DNA from: Sinobacterium caligoides
GTDB taxonomy: Bacteria > Pseudomonadota > Gammaproteobacteria > Pseudomonadales > Sinobacteriaceae
DNA: 64,000 bases
Assembly (NCBI RefSeq): GCF_003752585.1
Contig: NZ_RKHR01000004.1
Coordinates: 124,001 to 188,000, forward strand
Reading direction: 5' to 3'
In this document: piece by piece, positions 17,800 to 25,026 of the stretch
How the letters are laid out: every line of letters begins with the position of its first letter
Numbering within the stretch: position 1 is the first letter of the stretch
Notes under the pieces: model-generated
Database searches by the model: none
The model's input: only the letters and a program-made list of their open reading frames with translations
Told to the model about the DNA's origin: nothing
Translations under genes and position numbers: made by a program

Positions 17800-18231
17800 C
17801 TATTTTCTACAGAATTTATCAACAAAGACCTTCGTGCTTAGAAAATAACCAACAAGGGAGACGATAAACAGGTAAAGAATTACGAGAGGGAAGAAAATCA
17901 GTAGCCACCCCATACCCTCATATCCCAGTATACATAGAGGCAGCACATAACCTACAACGGCCTGAAATAGGATAAATACTACAAAGCTCTTTACAATATC
18001 TCTAGGCACCGTCAGTAATTTACTCCGAACTAATACAAACCAATAAGCACAAAATGATACGGCTATCGCAACTAAGCATATGCCAATATAGGCACCCTCT
18101 AAATCAGCAGGCTCGAAATATGGAATCAAGATCCAACTTATAAAGGCTGGCCCACCCCACATCAGATAACAAATAGATGCTAAAACTGCCCATTTAATTG
18201 CCTCAAATGCCAACCAACTTTTAATCATCAC
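17800..18231 (-). CDS. Four-TM hypothetical membrane protein
   Basis: This 143-residue protein has four predicted helices (about 10-28, 45-66, 82-100, 112-134) and ends VGYFLSTKVFVDKFCRK. The ATG follows GGGGTG. It is the first gene of a two-gene unit with its diverged paralogue downstream. There is no recognised family or partner. Confidence 0.6.
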   Translation of the reverse strand: MMIKSWLAFEAIKWAVLASICYLMWGGPAFISWILIPYFEPADLEGAYIGICLVAIAVSFCAYWFVLVRSKLLTVPRDIVKSFVVFILFQAVVGYVLPLCILGYEGMGWLLIFFPLVILYLFIVSLVGYFLSTKVFVDKFCRK

Positions 18232-18738
18232 CCCACCCTATTCTTTCAGTTCAACAACCTGCAGGCAGCATTTAACCCTTTGGCGTACTCACATCATGCA
18301 CTTAAGTTAAAGGCTATCTTATTTTTAGTAGCTAAAGAGGGATTTGTGCATTTTATTTGACGCACACCAAAAACTGTCATAGCCCCGGCAAATGAAAAAA
18401 TCAGGCTAGCCCTTATGAGCACAACCCATCCTCATAAGAGAAGTGATAAGTCAGGAAGAGCTACCAATGCCAACATCGCGTAATACGATCATCAGCCTAG
18501 CCGACATCAGATGATTTATGCCCGCGTTAAACGAATCCATTGTACGATAGGCCAACCGGAAGGATGGCTGCACTGGGCACCTCTGGGGGGTTCGGCTCAG
18601 GTTTCAGGCACAGACCGATGAAGGTGCCCTATCACCTGCATGGCCTACGTGGTTTTGTTTCCAATCTGTACTACTTAAGGAGAACCCTCTACTAATTTTC
18701 TCTGGTGAGCCCCCCAGCATCAGCCTTTTTATGCTTTA
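18232..18738. other. Intergenic region at the edge of the accessory segment
   Basis: This ~500-bp region contains no gene that I can support. 18530-18690 is GC-richer and contains the inverted pair GGGCACCT/AGGTGCCC (near 18577 and 18624). The region marks the left end of the cassette-like cluster; no attC-like site was found here downstream of the last cassette gene. Confidence 0.4.
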
Positions 18739-19185
18739 TTAGCTTCCCAGCATCAGCTCATATATCAATTTCTTTTTATCTTCTTGTAATTCCAATCCCT
18801 CAAAATAATGTTTATCTTGCTGCATGTAGTGAATCTGAAGATTATTATGTAGCTGATAAAGTAGTTCAAGCTCTGAAAAGGATTCGTAGTCAGATTTTAA
18901 TTGAATTTCATTTCTAACAGTGGTCCAGTTATTGTCGATTAATTCTACGTAGCTATATTTGATAATAACTTCATTAAACCCCAGACCTGCACCAATATAA
19001 TCAGGAAGCTCTACTTCAATGTCCTTATTGTATATTTCAAGACTATCATAAAAGGCATTTATATCTGCCGATTTTTCTTGAGCGAAAGACCAAGATACTT
19101 CTTCGAGTAACCAATAATATTTTCCATCCTCTGAAGCCATTATGTTACCGCCTACAAACAACAACATTAATATCAATTTTTTCAT
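18739..19185 (-). CDS. Small exported hypothetical protein (cassette gene)
   Basis: The ATG at 19185 begins a clear signal peptide (MKKLILMLLFVGGNIMAS). The longer frame, opening at 19251, begins inside an attC-like site and is not credible. The mature part is ~130 acidic residues ending KLIYELMLGS, with no recognised domain. It immediately follows the attC-like site at 19197-19294 in the reading direction, as expected for an integron cassette gene. Confidence 0.6.
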   Translation of the reverse strand: MKKLILMLLFVGGNIMASEDGKYYWLLEEVSWSFAQEKSADINAFYDSLEIYNKDIEVELPDYIGAGLGFNEVIIKYSYVELIDNNWTTVRNEIQLKSDYESFSELELLYQLHNNLQIHYMQQDKHYFEGLELQEDKKKLIYELMLGS

Positions 19186-19196
19186 ATAACACCGTG

Positions 19197-19294
19197 AGTT
19201 AACGCCGACTACAGTCGCAAGCAAAGCTGACGTTTTTTTTGCAGAAAGCACAAAAAACGACCTGTTTGACAGTCCGTGGCTGACCCTTGTTAAG
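19197..19294 (-). repeat. attC-like recombination site
   Basis: Read on the minus strand it opens CTTAACAAGGG and closes GGCGTTAACTC, matching the attC R''/R' cores (xxTAACAA ... GCGTTAR). In between, CGTTTTTTGTGC pairs with GCAAAAAAAACG to form the long hairpin needed by integron integrases. The TAA stop of the preceding gene overlaps the left core, as is usual in cassettes. Confidence 0.6.
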
Positions 19295-19694
19295 TACTGA
19301 ACTCATTTGGATAGCTACTTGTTAAATAGTCCATTGGTGGGTTATCAATACCAATTACATGCTCGGGCTTGAACCAAAGCTTACAGCCTGTCTCTAGATA
19401 GCCACTGCCAGGCTCGATACAACCTGGCTCATTGTCAAGGATTCCTAAAAAATGACCTTTTGTTTTTTTAAGGACAATAACCCACATCCGCTCCCCAGAG
19501 ACTTGAACCGAGCCATCCTCATCTTGAGTTTGAATATCGAAAGCAAGTTTGGCAGCTTGCCCTCGCTTTAAGTTGATACGAATTTCTTTAGATGGAATAT
19601 CGAAAGTCTCGGGATTCTTCTGTTGCTCAACCTCACCGTTTCGGTTTTCCCAAAAGTGTTCTTCTATGTTTGTTAATACGGGATCATCCCACAC
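19290..19694 (-). CDS. DUF2314-like protein (integron cassette gene)
   Basis: This ~134-residue soluble protein contains GERMWVIVLKKTKGHFLGILDNEP followed by EPEHVIGIDNPP-like FKPEHVIGIDNPP. That pattern is seen in DUF2314/YegJ-type proteins, whose function is unknown and which are sometimes found with toxins. GGAGG lies ten bases before a GTG at 19694, so I start there; the frame extends to a GTG inside the attC. It lies between two attC-like sites and its stop overlaps the downstream one. Confidence 0.6.
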   Translation of the reverse strand: MWDDPVLTNIEEHFWENRNGEVEQQKNPETFDIPSKEIRINLKRGQAAKLAFDIQTQDEDGSVQVSGERMWVIVLKKTKGHFLGILDNEPGCIEPGSGYLETGCKLWFKPEHVIGIDNPPMDYLTSSYPNEFST

Positions 19695-19713
19695 TTTCTC
19701 GAATCCTCCGGAC

Positions 19714-19797
19714 ACTGAACGCCCAACTCAGTGGCTTAGCTTAGTGTAGCGAAGTCCAGCCAGCTTTGCTGGCGATGCTGCTTGGTCTTGTTATAGC
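19714..19797 (-). repeat. attC-like recombination site
   Basis: On the minus strand it starts GCTATAACAAGACCAAGCAG and ends GAGTTGGGCGTTCAGTG, with an inner GCCAGCAAAGCTGGC hairpin and the TGGACTTCGCTAC segment common in environmental attC sites. This is the best-matching site in the window. It follows the tube-protein gene and precedes the DUF2314-like gene. Confidence 0.75.
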
Positions 19798-19995
19798 TGG
19801 CACTTGATAGACCAATGCTGACTGTGAAGTAAGTCCATGCTAACTGTCGCTAAGCCGTGTTGTTATTTATTGGAGAGATACAATACCGTACCTGCGGCTG
19901 TATGGGAAGTTACAAGTGGCTGATAGCTTTAAGAATTGACGTCGATTAGGGGGAGTGATTGGTGTGAGTAGAGGGCTGATATAAGTAAGATTAGA

Positions 19996-20080
19996 GCTTA
20001 TCCAGACACCCACCTTAATCACCTCTCAACGCAACGATATTGAATCTATACAACAATATAATGATGGGTGTCTTAGTAAT
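19996..20080. repeat. Dispersed ~85-bp repeat, full copy
   Basis: The element opens TTATCCAGACACCCACCTT and closes ATGGGTGTCTTAGTAAT, so the ends carry the inverted pair AGACACCCA/TGGGTGTCT. It sits in the 3' region of the tube-protein cassette. Full copies also occur at 20902-20986 and 35053-35140. Confidence 0.8.
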
Positions 20081-20183
20081 CTCTTGAATTCCTGGGTTCA
20101 AGAAGGTGTAACGGTGGGCGTCCTTGCAGTTCGATTTTACTATGAGGATCTTTATAACTTTGAAGACCTGAGCCATTCATTTT

Positions 20184-20633
20184 TTAGTGATATTCAATTG
20201 TCATGCTGTCGGCTGACAAACTTAACTCTTCAAGGGCCACATCATTACTTGTGGAGTCAAAATCAGGCGCGGATAAACCGGTCGGAAAAGCATTCAAGAT
20301 ATTCCATGTAATGAGGAGTTCGGTGCCGGTTTCGTTGATTAAGCTAATCGAAATGTCTTTTTTCTCGAGTCGATTAGTAGAAGCCTGATTTAACCAAGCC
20401 CACAGCTGACTTTCCTTAGAGACAACGCCTCTTGACAAGGTAAAATCGAGGTCAGATTTTTCGCCGGACATACTAACTCTACCACCCATGCCGTCTTTAT
20501 AATCGATTTCCTCACGACTCGTTTTTAAACCAGATACCTTACTAAACGCCATGACCTCTTCGCCTACAGTGATCCGATAACGATAGGTAAGAATAGGGTA
20601 ATTATTTGCTATCTCACTTGCTTTAATTGTCAT
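20184..20633 (-). CDS. Phage-tail/contractile-injection tube protein (gp19-like)
   Basis: This 149-residue protein fits the T4 gp19-like tail-tube family used by phages and extracellular contractile injection systems. It has YRYRITVGEEVMAFSKVSGLK, then KSDLDFTLSRGVVSKESQLWAWLNQ, ISISLINETG, WNILNAFPTGLSAPDFDSTS and VALEELSLSADSM. The length is standard. No sheath, baseplate or spike gene is nearby. It is flanked by attC-like sites, so it appears to be a lone tube gene moved as a cassette. The start ATG follows AAGGAGATA. Confidence 0.75.
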   Translation of the reverse strand: MTIKASEIANNYPILTYRYRITVGEEVMAFSKVSGLKTSREEIDYKDGMGGRVSMSGEKSDLDFTLSRGVVSKESQLWAWLNQASTNRLEKKDISISLINETGTELLITWNILNAFPTGLSAPDFDSTSNDVALEELSLSADSMTIEYH

Positions 20634-20655
20634 AATTATATCTCCTTATATTTCT

Positions 20656-20734
20656 GTTTAACGCCACCAACAGCGGCTGTGCGTAGCGAAGTCCAATCAG
20701 TTTTGCTAGCGACACTACTTGGCCTTGTTATAGC
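20656..20734 (-). repeat. attC-like recombination site
   Basis: Minus-strand reading: opens GCTATAACAAGGCCAAGTAG, closes GCTGTTGGTGGCGTTAAAC; the R' core GTTAAAC fits GTTRRRY exactly. The inner GTCGCTAGC/GCGTAGCGAAG arms form an imperfect hairpin. The tube-protein gene begins ~20 bp beyond it. Confidence 0.7.
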
Positions 20735-20901
20735 TGGGCTTGTACACTATTGCTAATAATCTAACTGCCGATAAACTGTATTATTAATTATTTGAGGGAT
20801 ACAGTAACGTACTAATGGCAGAATCGAAAGTTACAAGCGGCTGATAGCTCTAAGTATTTTCGACCATTATCAGTAGTGCTGGGGCTCGTGCGGTAGACAG
20901 A

Positions 20902-20986
20902 ACTTATCCAGACACCCACCTTGATTACCTCTGAACGCAGCAATATTGAATATATACGACAAGATAACGATGGGTGTCTGTGTAAT
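20902..20986. repeat. Dispersed ~85-bp repeat, full copy
   Basis: This has the same ends and interior as the copy at 19996-20080 (TTATCCAGACACCCACC ... CGATGGGTGTCT). It lies directly downstream of the PEP-CTERM-like gene. The ~330-bp stretch from this copy to the attC at 20656 is itself similar to the stretch 19714-20080. Confidence 0.8.
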
Positions 20987-21032
20987 TTTAACGTCTGTGT
21001 AATTTTTATAGCTTTCAGGGTATGTAAGACGC

Positions 21033-21527
21033 TTACTGTCGCTGCTTACTACGCACGCCAATCAAGCCTAGCAATGCCGAACCAAACAGAATCGCAGAGG
21101 CAGGCACAGGTACGGCGCTCACCGAAAAAGTCGAGTCAACCGTCGTAATACCAACTGAAAATTGTGTTTCTATAACGCCATTACCTAATGCATCCAAACT
21201 ATTAGACAACACTATAACGGATTGCCACTGGTTCTCTGGCACCCAAGAACATTGCGATGGCGGTCCCTCGCAACTTAAGGTCATAATCTCTCCCATCAAG
21301 CCGTTATAATGGGCTTGATTAACCGTATCCATGTTCGCATTAGGGGTATGTAACGTATAGTTTACATTTAAATCCTGAGTCACGGTATTGTAAGTACCAC
21401 TACCTCCCCCTACAGAATTCCAAGTAGACGTTACATCAACCTGCACTGGGATTAATGCAGCATGGGATACTGACGATAGCAACATAGTCGCTGCGAATAG
21501 AGTGCCAAACAAAGTAGACTTAAGCAT
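21033..21527 (-). CDS. PEP-CTERM-like secreted protein
   Basis: I start at the ATG at 21527, which opens a signal peptide (MLKSTLFGTLFAATMLLSS). The C-terminus reads VPVPASAILFGSALLGLIGVRSKQRQ (VP-x-P-A motif, one TM helix, basic tail), the layout of PEP-CTERM/VPxP sorting signals processed by an exosortase. The mature part has a Cys pair (LSCEGPPSQCS) and a Thr/Asn/Ser-rich beta character. No exosortase is in the window. It occupies a cassette-like position upstream of an attC-like site. Confidence 0.75.
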   Translation of the reverse strand: MLKSTLFGTLFAATMLLSSVSHAALIPVQVDVTSTWNSVGGGSGTYNTVTQDLNVNYTLHTPNANMDTVNQAHYNGLMGEIMTLSCEGPPSQCSWVPENQWQSVIVLSNSLDALGNGVIETQFSVGITTVDSTFSVSAVPVPASAILFGSALLGLIGVRSKQRQ

Positions 21528-21749
21528 AATTAAAATCTTTATATTATTAATAGTCAGCGGATTATCAATGGAGATAAGACAAAAATACACTTTCAAAAAG
21601 TAAAACTTTTCGACAAATAATCATTACTACAAAACCAGCCACCCAAAGTGATGAGCTTTACAAGTTTGGGGGCAGCTAATAAGTGCATAACATATAAAAA
21701 ACTGAGCAATGATCAACTGGCGCCAGATTTACACTCTAAAGAAAACAGC

Positions 21750-21796
21750 CCTGAGTCAAAGATCGATTGGATCGGACATCAGGTTGACTCAGGCTA
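21750..21796. repeat. Inverted repeat downstream of the DUF4937 gene
   Basis: AGCCCTGAGTCAA and TTGACTCAGGCT form a 12-bp stem (one bulge) around a ~22-base loop. It lies just after the stop of the minus-strand DUF4937 gene. No U-tract follows, so terminator function is uncertain. Confidence 0.45.
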
Positions 21797-21811
21797 CCGT
21801 CAGCCCGAAGC

Positions 21812-22498
21812 TTAAACACTAAAGTTTGAGAGAACTAAAGACTGATCCAATGTTCCCCCCCTTGCCCTCTTGTTAGGAGTAACTTGCCAGGAATTATCCT
21901 CACGTACAACGTAACCTGAAAGCCTATTGATATAAGCCTCTGGTGCTACCTTTCGACTTAAGCCAGGAAATATACTCTCCTTGTAATTCTCATGGTGAAA
22001 AAGAGATTCCCACCGGGTAATAACTAACAAGTGGTTACTTTGGTTAAGATGACGGGCAACAAATCCACCAAGCATCCCTTCAGCTTTCCCCATAGCTGGA
22101 TTCCATATACTCTTTTGATCGTGCATAAATCTATCTACATCTTGTACGTCTTCACATTGAGCGAGACGAAGAACACAGCCTTGCGAAGGTTCATCGTTAC
22201 TTCCTAAGGCAGGTATACTCAATACTTTTTCAAAATATTGGACTTGGCAATGACTGAAGGCTTCTGATTGCTTACTTTTTTCGGAAATGTTGTCATGGAT
22301 TGAATCCATAAAACGCCCAACGACTTCCTCAGACTCCCACTCTCCAAGAACTATTGCTTCTCCATCGCTCGTCCAGCCACCTAGCTGACCTTCAAAACCA
22401 TCACAATTATTCAGCTCACTCCAAGCGAGCTGCCCTCGATGAAACAGCTCCTTTCTACCGGCTTTTATTGTGCATTTGATAAGTTTTGTAATTGCCAA
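21812..22498 (-). CDS. YdbC/DUF4937 protein, two ABM-like halves
   Basis: This resembles Bacillus YdbC-type DUF4937 proteins with antibiotic-biosynthesis-monooxygenase-like folds. The first half has TKLIKCTIKAGRKELFHRGQ, GFEGQLGGW and VLGEWESEEVVGRFMDSIHD; the second repeats the theme (VLRLAQCEDVQDVDRFM, EGMLGGFVARHL, LLVITRWES). AGGAG sits seven bases before a TTG at 22498, so that is the likely start, not the ATG at 22516. A truncated ~90%-identical copy lies at 29415-29754. The shared promoter-leader precedes both. Confidence 0.7.
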   Translation of the reverse strand: MAITKLIKCTIKAGRKELFHRGQLAWSELNNCDGFEGQLGGWTSDGEAIVLGEWESEEVVGRFMDSIHDNISEKSKQSEAFSHCQVQYFEKVLSIPALGSNDEPSQGCVLRLAQCEDVQDVDRFMHDQKSIWNPAMGKAEGMLGGFVARHLNQSNHLLVITRWESLFHHENYKESIFPGLSRKVAPEAYINRLSGYVVREDNSWQVTPNKRARGGTLDQSLVLSNFSV

Positions 22499-22515
22499 TG
22501 CAGAAGCTCCTAACA

Positions 22516-22625
22516 TTTGTCTAAGACGCCAACATATAATCTTATTGTTTACAACTCCCGATGCTATCTCAACATCATGTTATTTCAACTCTTATTTACC
22601 ATTCCTTACAAGGACCATCCTGCGA
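22516..22625 (-). promoter_or_regulatory. Shared promoter-leader, copy A
   Basis: Candidate sigma70 promoter: -35 TTGAGA (22567-22572), 17-bp spacer, -10 AACAAT (22544-22549), upstream of the DUF4937 gene. The whole ~110 bp is similar to blocks before the truncated DUF4937 copy, the P-loop kinase and the SieB-like gene. Confidence 0.5.
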
Positions 22626-22760
22626 CGAATTGAACAAATACATCAAAATAACGATGGGTGTCTTAGTTATTCCGAAAGAGCTAATCCAAAAATACTTCCA
22701 TGAAGGCATGAGCAAAGGAATTAGAAATAATACAATTGCAATAGTTATTAACCAGCCCAT
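22596..22760 (-). CDS. 54-residue membrane peptide
   Basis: The ATG at 22760 follows AAGGAAG at a good distance and lies just beyond an attC-like site. It encodes one N-terminal membrane helix (GWLITIAIVLFLIPLLMP) followed by SWKYFWISSF. The C-terminal part (GITKTPIVILMYLFN, then SSQDGPCKEW) is encoded by the dispersed repeat copy at 22627-22671. It could be a real small protein whose end was rewritten by repeat insertion, or a decayed gene. Confidence 0.4.
   Translation of the reverse strand: MGWLITIAIVLFLIPLLMPSWKYFWISSFGITKTPIVILMYLFNSSQDGPCKEW
22627..22671. repeat. Dispersed repeat, right half
   Basis: The block ATTGAACAAATACATCAAAA followed by TAACGATGGGTGTCTTAGTTATT matches the right half of the 85-bp element. 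The left half is missing; the promoter-leader copy A abuts it. Confidence 0.7.
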
Positions 22761-22778
22761 CTATTCTTCCTTAATCAC

Positions 22779-22879
22779 AGATAACGCCCAGCACAACTCC
22801 GAAGTAATACTGGCAATTTCTCTGCGGTTTTATGCGCAAAATGAGATGGTTTTACGAAGCCTTCTAGCTGCTGGTAATG
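22779..22879 (-). repeat. Possible attC-like site
   Basis: On the minus strand the right core GCTGGGCGTTATCT is good. The left partner is weaker (ATTACCAGCAGCTAG, matching CAGCAC in the right arm). It overlaps the 3' end of the kinase gene and precedes the 54-residue peptide, the expected cassette position. Confidence 0.35.
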
Positions 22880-23361
22880 CGAGTTTCATTACGAGTAACC
22901 ATACTTTTCTTTCCGCTATATTGATCATAAAACTTCTGATGCGCAGCCTCTGAAAATGTATCATTTCTTTCGCCATACTGCCTTATCCAGCCAACTAGCA
23001 TTTCTAAGTTATCATCTTGAGCTTCCTTACTTTCATATTTGTGAGGCTCCCAAGGCCGGTTTTTGGCATTTGAAATACATGCATCAACTGGCAAATTCAT
23101 AAATATGATTTCACTAGAGCTTTCTTTAACAAGCTCCAGTAAGTCTGTGTAGCAGCCTTCAATCACCCAGCATTCATGAGAATTGATGAAATTTTCTATT
23201 TCTCTCCATGACTCATCTAAAGTCTTTCTTTCAGGAGGAACAGTAGGTGTCCAAGCAAGCGTATCAAGATCTAAGTGGGCTAGCCCTCTGTTTTCACATA
23301 GATTCTTTGCTAGGGTAGACTTGCCTGAGCCTGAGTTACCAAATATTAGAATATTGCTCAA
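22864..23361 (-). CDS. P-loop nucleoside/shikimate-kinase-like ATPase
   Basis: This ~165-residue protein has Walker A FGNSGSGKST near its N-terminus, HLDLDTLAW after it, and NRPWEPHKYESKEAQ in a lid-like region, the pattern of 'adenylate kinase/topology modulation (FlaR)-like' proteins. The TTG at 23361 follows GAGG by nine bases and puts the first strand (SNILIFGNSG) at the N-terminus; the ATG at 23388 is an alternative. Substrate unknown. It is preceded by shared promoter-leader copy C. Confidence 0.7.
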   Translation of the reverse strand: MSNILIFGNSGSGKSTLAKNLCENRGLAHLDLDTLAWTPTVPPERKTLDESWREIENFINSHECWVIEGCYTDLLELVKESSSEIIFMNLPVDACISNAKNRPWEPHKYESKEAQDDNLEMLVGWIRQYGERNDTFSEAAHQKFYDQYSGKKSMVTRNETRITSS

Positions 23362-23388
23362 TTCTCGAGTCCTCGGGGCACAAAGCAT

Positions 23389-23500
23389 TTGTATATGATG
23401 CCAGCATATAGAATTTTATTGTTTATACTCTCTGCATACTATCTTAACCCTTTGTTATTTCAAATTTTATTTACTGTTAGTTGCAAAGAGCATCCTGCGA
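23389..23500 (-). promoter_or_regulatory. Shared promoter-leader, copy C
   Basis: -35 TTAAGA (23442-23447), 18-bp spacer, -10 AACAAT (23418-23423), placed like copies A, B and D. The upstream portion shares CGCAGGATG and TTGAAATAACA with copies A and B. Confidence 0.45.
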
Positions 23501-23541
23501 TGAAGCGTGCTTGCCCTATTATTTGTCGATTCTGGAAATAA

Positions 23542-23630
23542 GTGCTTATCAAGCCACCATATACCTTGACCTCTGAACACGCAAGAGCTGAGCATATACG
23601 ACTGAATAACAATCGGTGTCTTAGTTATTT
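23542..23630. repeat. Dispersed repeat, diverged full copy
   Basis: GCTTATCAAGCCACCATATACC ... CGGTGTCTTAGTTATTT aligns end to end with the 85-bp element but has many substitutions, including in the terminal inverted pair. Confidence 0.6.
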
Positions 23631-23651
23631 ATGACGATTACCGGGTTACAC

Positions 23652-23738
23652 AACTGATCAGACAGCCACTTTCATTACCGCCTGAATACAGGAGAATTGA
23701 ATATATACGTCAAAATAACGATGGGCTTGTTAGTTATT
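23652..23738. repeat. Dispersed repeat, diverged full copy
   Basis: CTGATCAGACAGCCACTTTCA ... ATGGGCTTGTTAGTTATTT aligns with the element and lies only ~20 bp from the previous copy in the same orientation. Confidence 0.6.
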
Positions 23739-23775
23739 TTCTGACCTCGTTGGGTGAAAGGGAAGGCAATAATCT

Positions 23776-24030
23776 ATCAAAGCGTTAGGCAGCCCGATAG
23801 TGACACTTCGCAGTTAGAGACCTTGTGCATGTAGTGGTGCCTTTTATGCGGAACTCGGGAGATCCAGTACATTGCTCTAATCGAGCAGCTCAACGTGAAG
23901 TCGACTGACGAAACCGTTGAATAGGATGTGCTGGAAGCCTGACCGACTCGTAGTAGTGAAGAAAGCAGCGATTAAAACTGGAAAAAAAACAGTAGCGGAG
24001 CAGGTGAGGCGAAGGAGTCTGACAGAGAGA
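23776..24030 (+). mobile_element. Possible group II intron internal fragment
   Basis: This stretch contains GGAACTCGGGAGATCCAGTA, GAGCAGCTCAACGTGAAGTC and GACTCGTAGTAGTGAAG. From memory these resemble the structured RNA that precedes the maturase ORF in bacterial group II introns. No maturase ORF is present. A 5'-end fragment of a group II intron lies at 29113. Family assignment is tentative. Confidence 0.35.
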
Positions 24031-24033
24031 AAG

Positions 24034-24136
24034 GTATAACAAGGTTCTGCAAACGACAGCCAAAAATGTCACTTGTTTTGCACAAAACTGCACAAAAGTC
24101 GCTAGTAGATTTCGGCAGTTGAGGTGGGCGTTAATC
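24034..24136 (+). repeat. attC-like site on the plus strand
   Basis: It opens GTATAACAAGGTTCTGC and closes GAGGTGGGCGTTAATC, with an inner ACTTGTTTTGCA/TGCACAAAAGT hairpin. The orientation is opposite to the sites at 19-21 kb. A small ORF with a good ribosome-binding site follows 20 bp later. Confidence 0.5.
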
Positions 24137-24155
24137 AGTTCTAAAAAGGAACGTT

Positions 24156-24340
24156 ATGATTAAATTTTATATCTGTTTTTGGTTTCTCTATCTATCCTGG
24201 GCGTACTAGTTACTATAGGTCGTGCTAAGTTTGATATTTTAATTGTTCGTTCGAGCAATCCAGATGAGGGATTTCATAAGCGGGTTCGGGTGAGTGCAAA
24301 CACTGCTGAATATGCTCATTTATTAATGGCATTAATCTAA
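24156..24340 (+). pseudogene. Frameshifted small cassette gene
   Basis: AAAAAGGAACGTT precedes an ATG that encodes a hydrophobic start (MIKFYICFWFLYLSWA) and then a TAG at 24207. Another frame, open from there to a TAA at 24338, encodes LVTIGRAKFDILIVRSSNPD and ends AEYAHLLMALI. Together they look like one ~60-residue protein broken by a frameshift. It follows the plus-strand attC-like site directly. Confidence 0.4.
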
Positions 24341-24906
24341 TCCATTAAGTCTCAACCATGCATCTAGATAGGTATGTTGTTTTGTTGCTTTAGTAATGTT
24401 TTCAGGTGTTTATTAACTGCTGGCATTGTATTCACTAAACCCAACAATATTCCGCCACGACTATATCCATATTCGGGGCCTACTAAAAATAGAAAAAGAG
24501 GGCAAGTCACTTTCTTCACAATACTTTATGTATTAATAAGAGGTTGGTCGACAGGGTGAGCGAGCATGGCCAGATATCGGAGGATTGAGTGCTATCACGC
24601 CTTTTGTTCTTCGTTGGGCCGTGGCCGTAAGTGCCCGTGAGCATATCTGGACGCCATCCCTTAAAGCATATAGCAGCCCGACCCAATAACGCTCATCGTG
24701 GACGATGAGTTTTATCACCTATTAGACAATAAAGACGACAACAAGTTAGAGCGTTTAAATTTTGGGAAGGTGCAATTTTTGAGATCGTTATTAATCATGA
24801 AATTTTTTTAATTTTATGGAGGCTTCGCAGGGTTAATAGAGTATTGATTTTAGAAAAACAGGGTGATACCGTTATATTTCCAATCCATTAATAGAAAGGA
24901 TCTATT

Positions 24907-25023
24907 ATGAAAAAAGTAGAAGTTGAAATGAAGAAGTTCTGTGCATTGATGCCAGTGATGAAAAAATCTAACGTTGAAACTAAAAAGTTTTGCGCATTAA
25001 TGCCAGTGATGCAAAAGAAGTAG
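24907..25023 (+). CDS. Putative modified-peptide (RiPP-like) precursor, 38 residues, tandem core
   Basis: The ATG at 24907 follows GAAAGGA by six bases. The peptide has two near-identical units containing KKFCALMPVM, each preceded by a VE-x-x segment (VEVEMKKFC... and VETKKFC...), and ends MQKK. The two units differ at five synonymous sites and by a single K/Q change, so the amino-acid sequence has been preserved. One Cys per unit is the obvious modification target. There is no typical leader; each unit may carry its own VExx(K) recognition segment. A terminator and then a SagB-type dehydrogenase gene follow. The precursor role is inferred from context. Confidence 0.7.
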   Translation: MKKVEVEMKKFCALMPVMKKSNVETKKFCALMPVMQKK

Positions 25024-25026
25024 AAT

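Larger units (their letters stand above)
23389..24906. other. 1.5-kb gene-poor region of mobile debris
   Basis: The region holds promoter-leader copy C, two repeat copies, the possible intron fragment, a plus-strand attC-like site and a broken small gene, all listed separately. 24350-24840 contains no gene I can support; short ORFs there lack ribosome-binding sites. Confidence 0.5.

Noticed and set aside
18500-18690. Possible attC-like or RNA structure (GCCCGCGTTAAAC at about 18520)
   Set aside because: A right-core-like match is present but no left core or hairpin partner could be found.
20870-21061. 63-codon ORF through a repeat copy
   Set aside because: Start lies in the PEP-CTERM-like gene in another frame; reading frame is a property of the repeat and is shifted in other copies.
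24533-24718. 61-codon minus-strand ORF
   Set aside because: No ribosome-binding site and no similarity to any pattern I know; surrounded by mobile debris.
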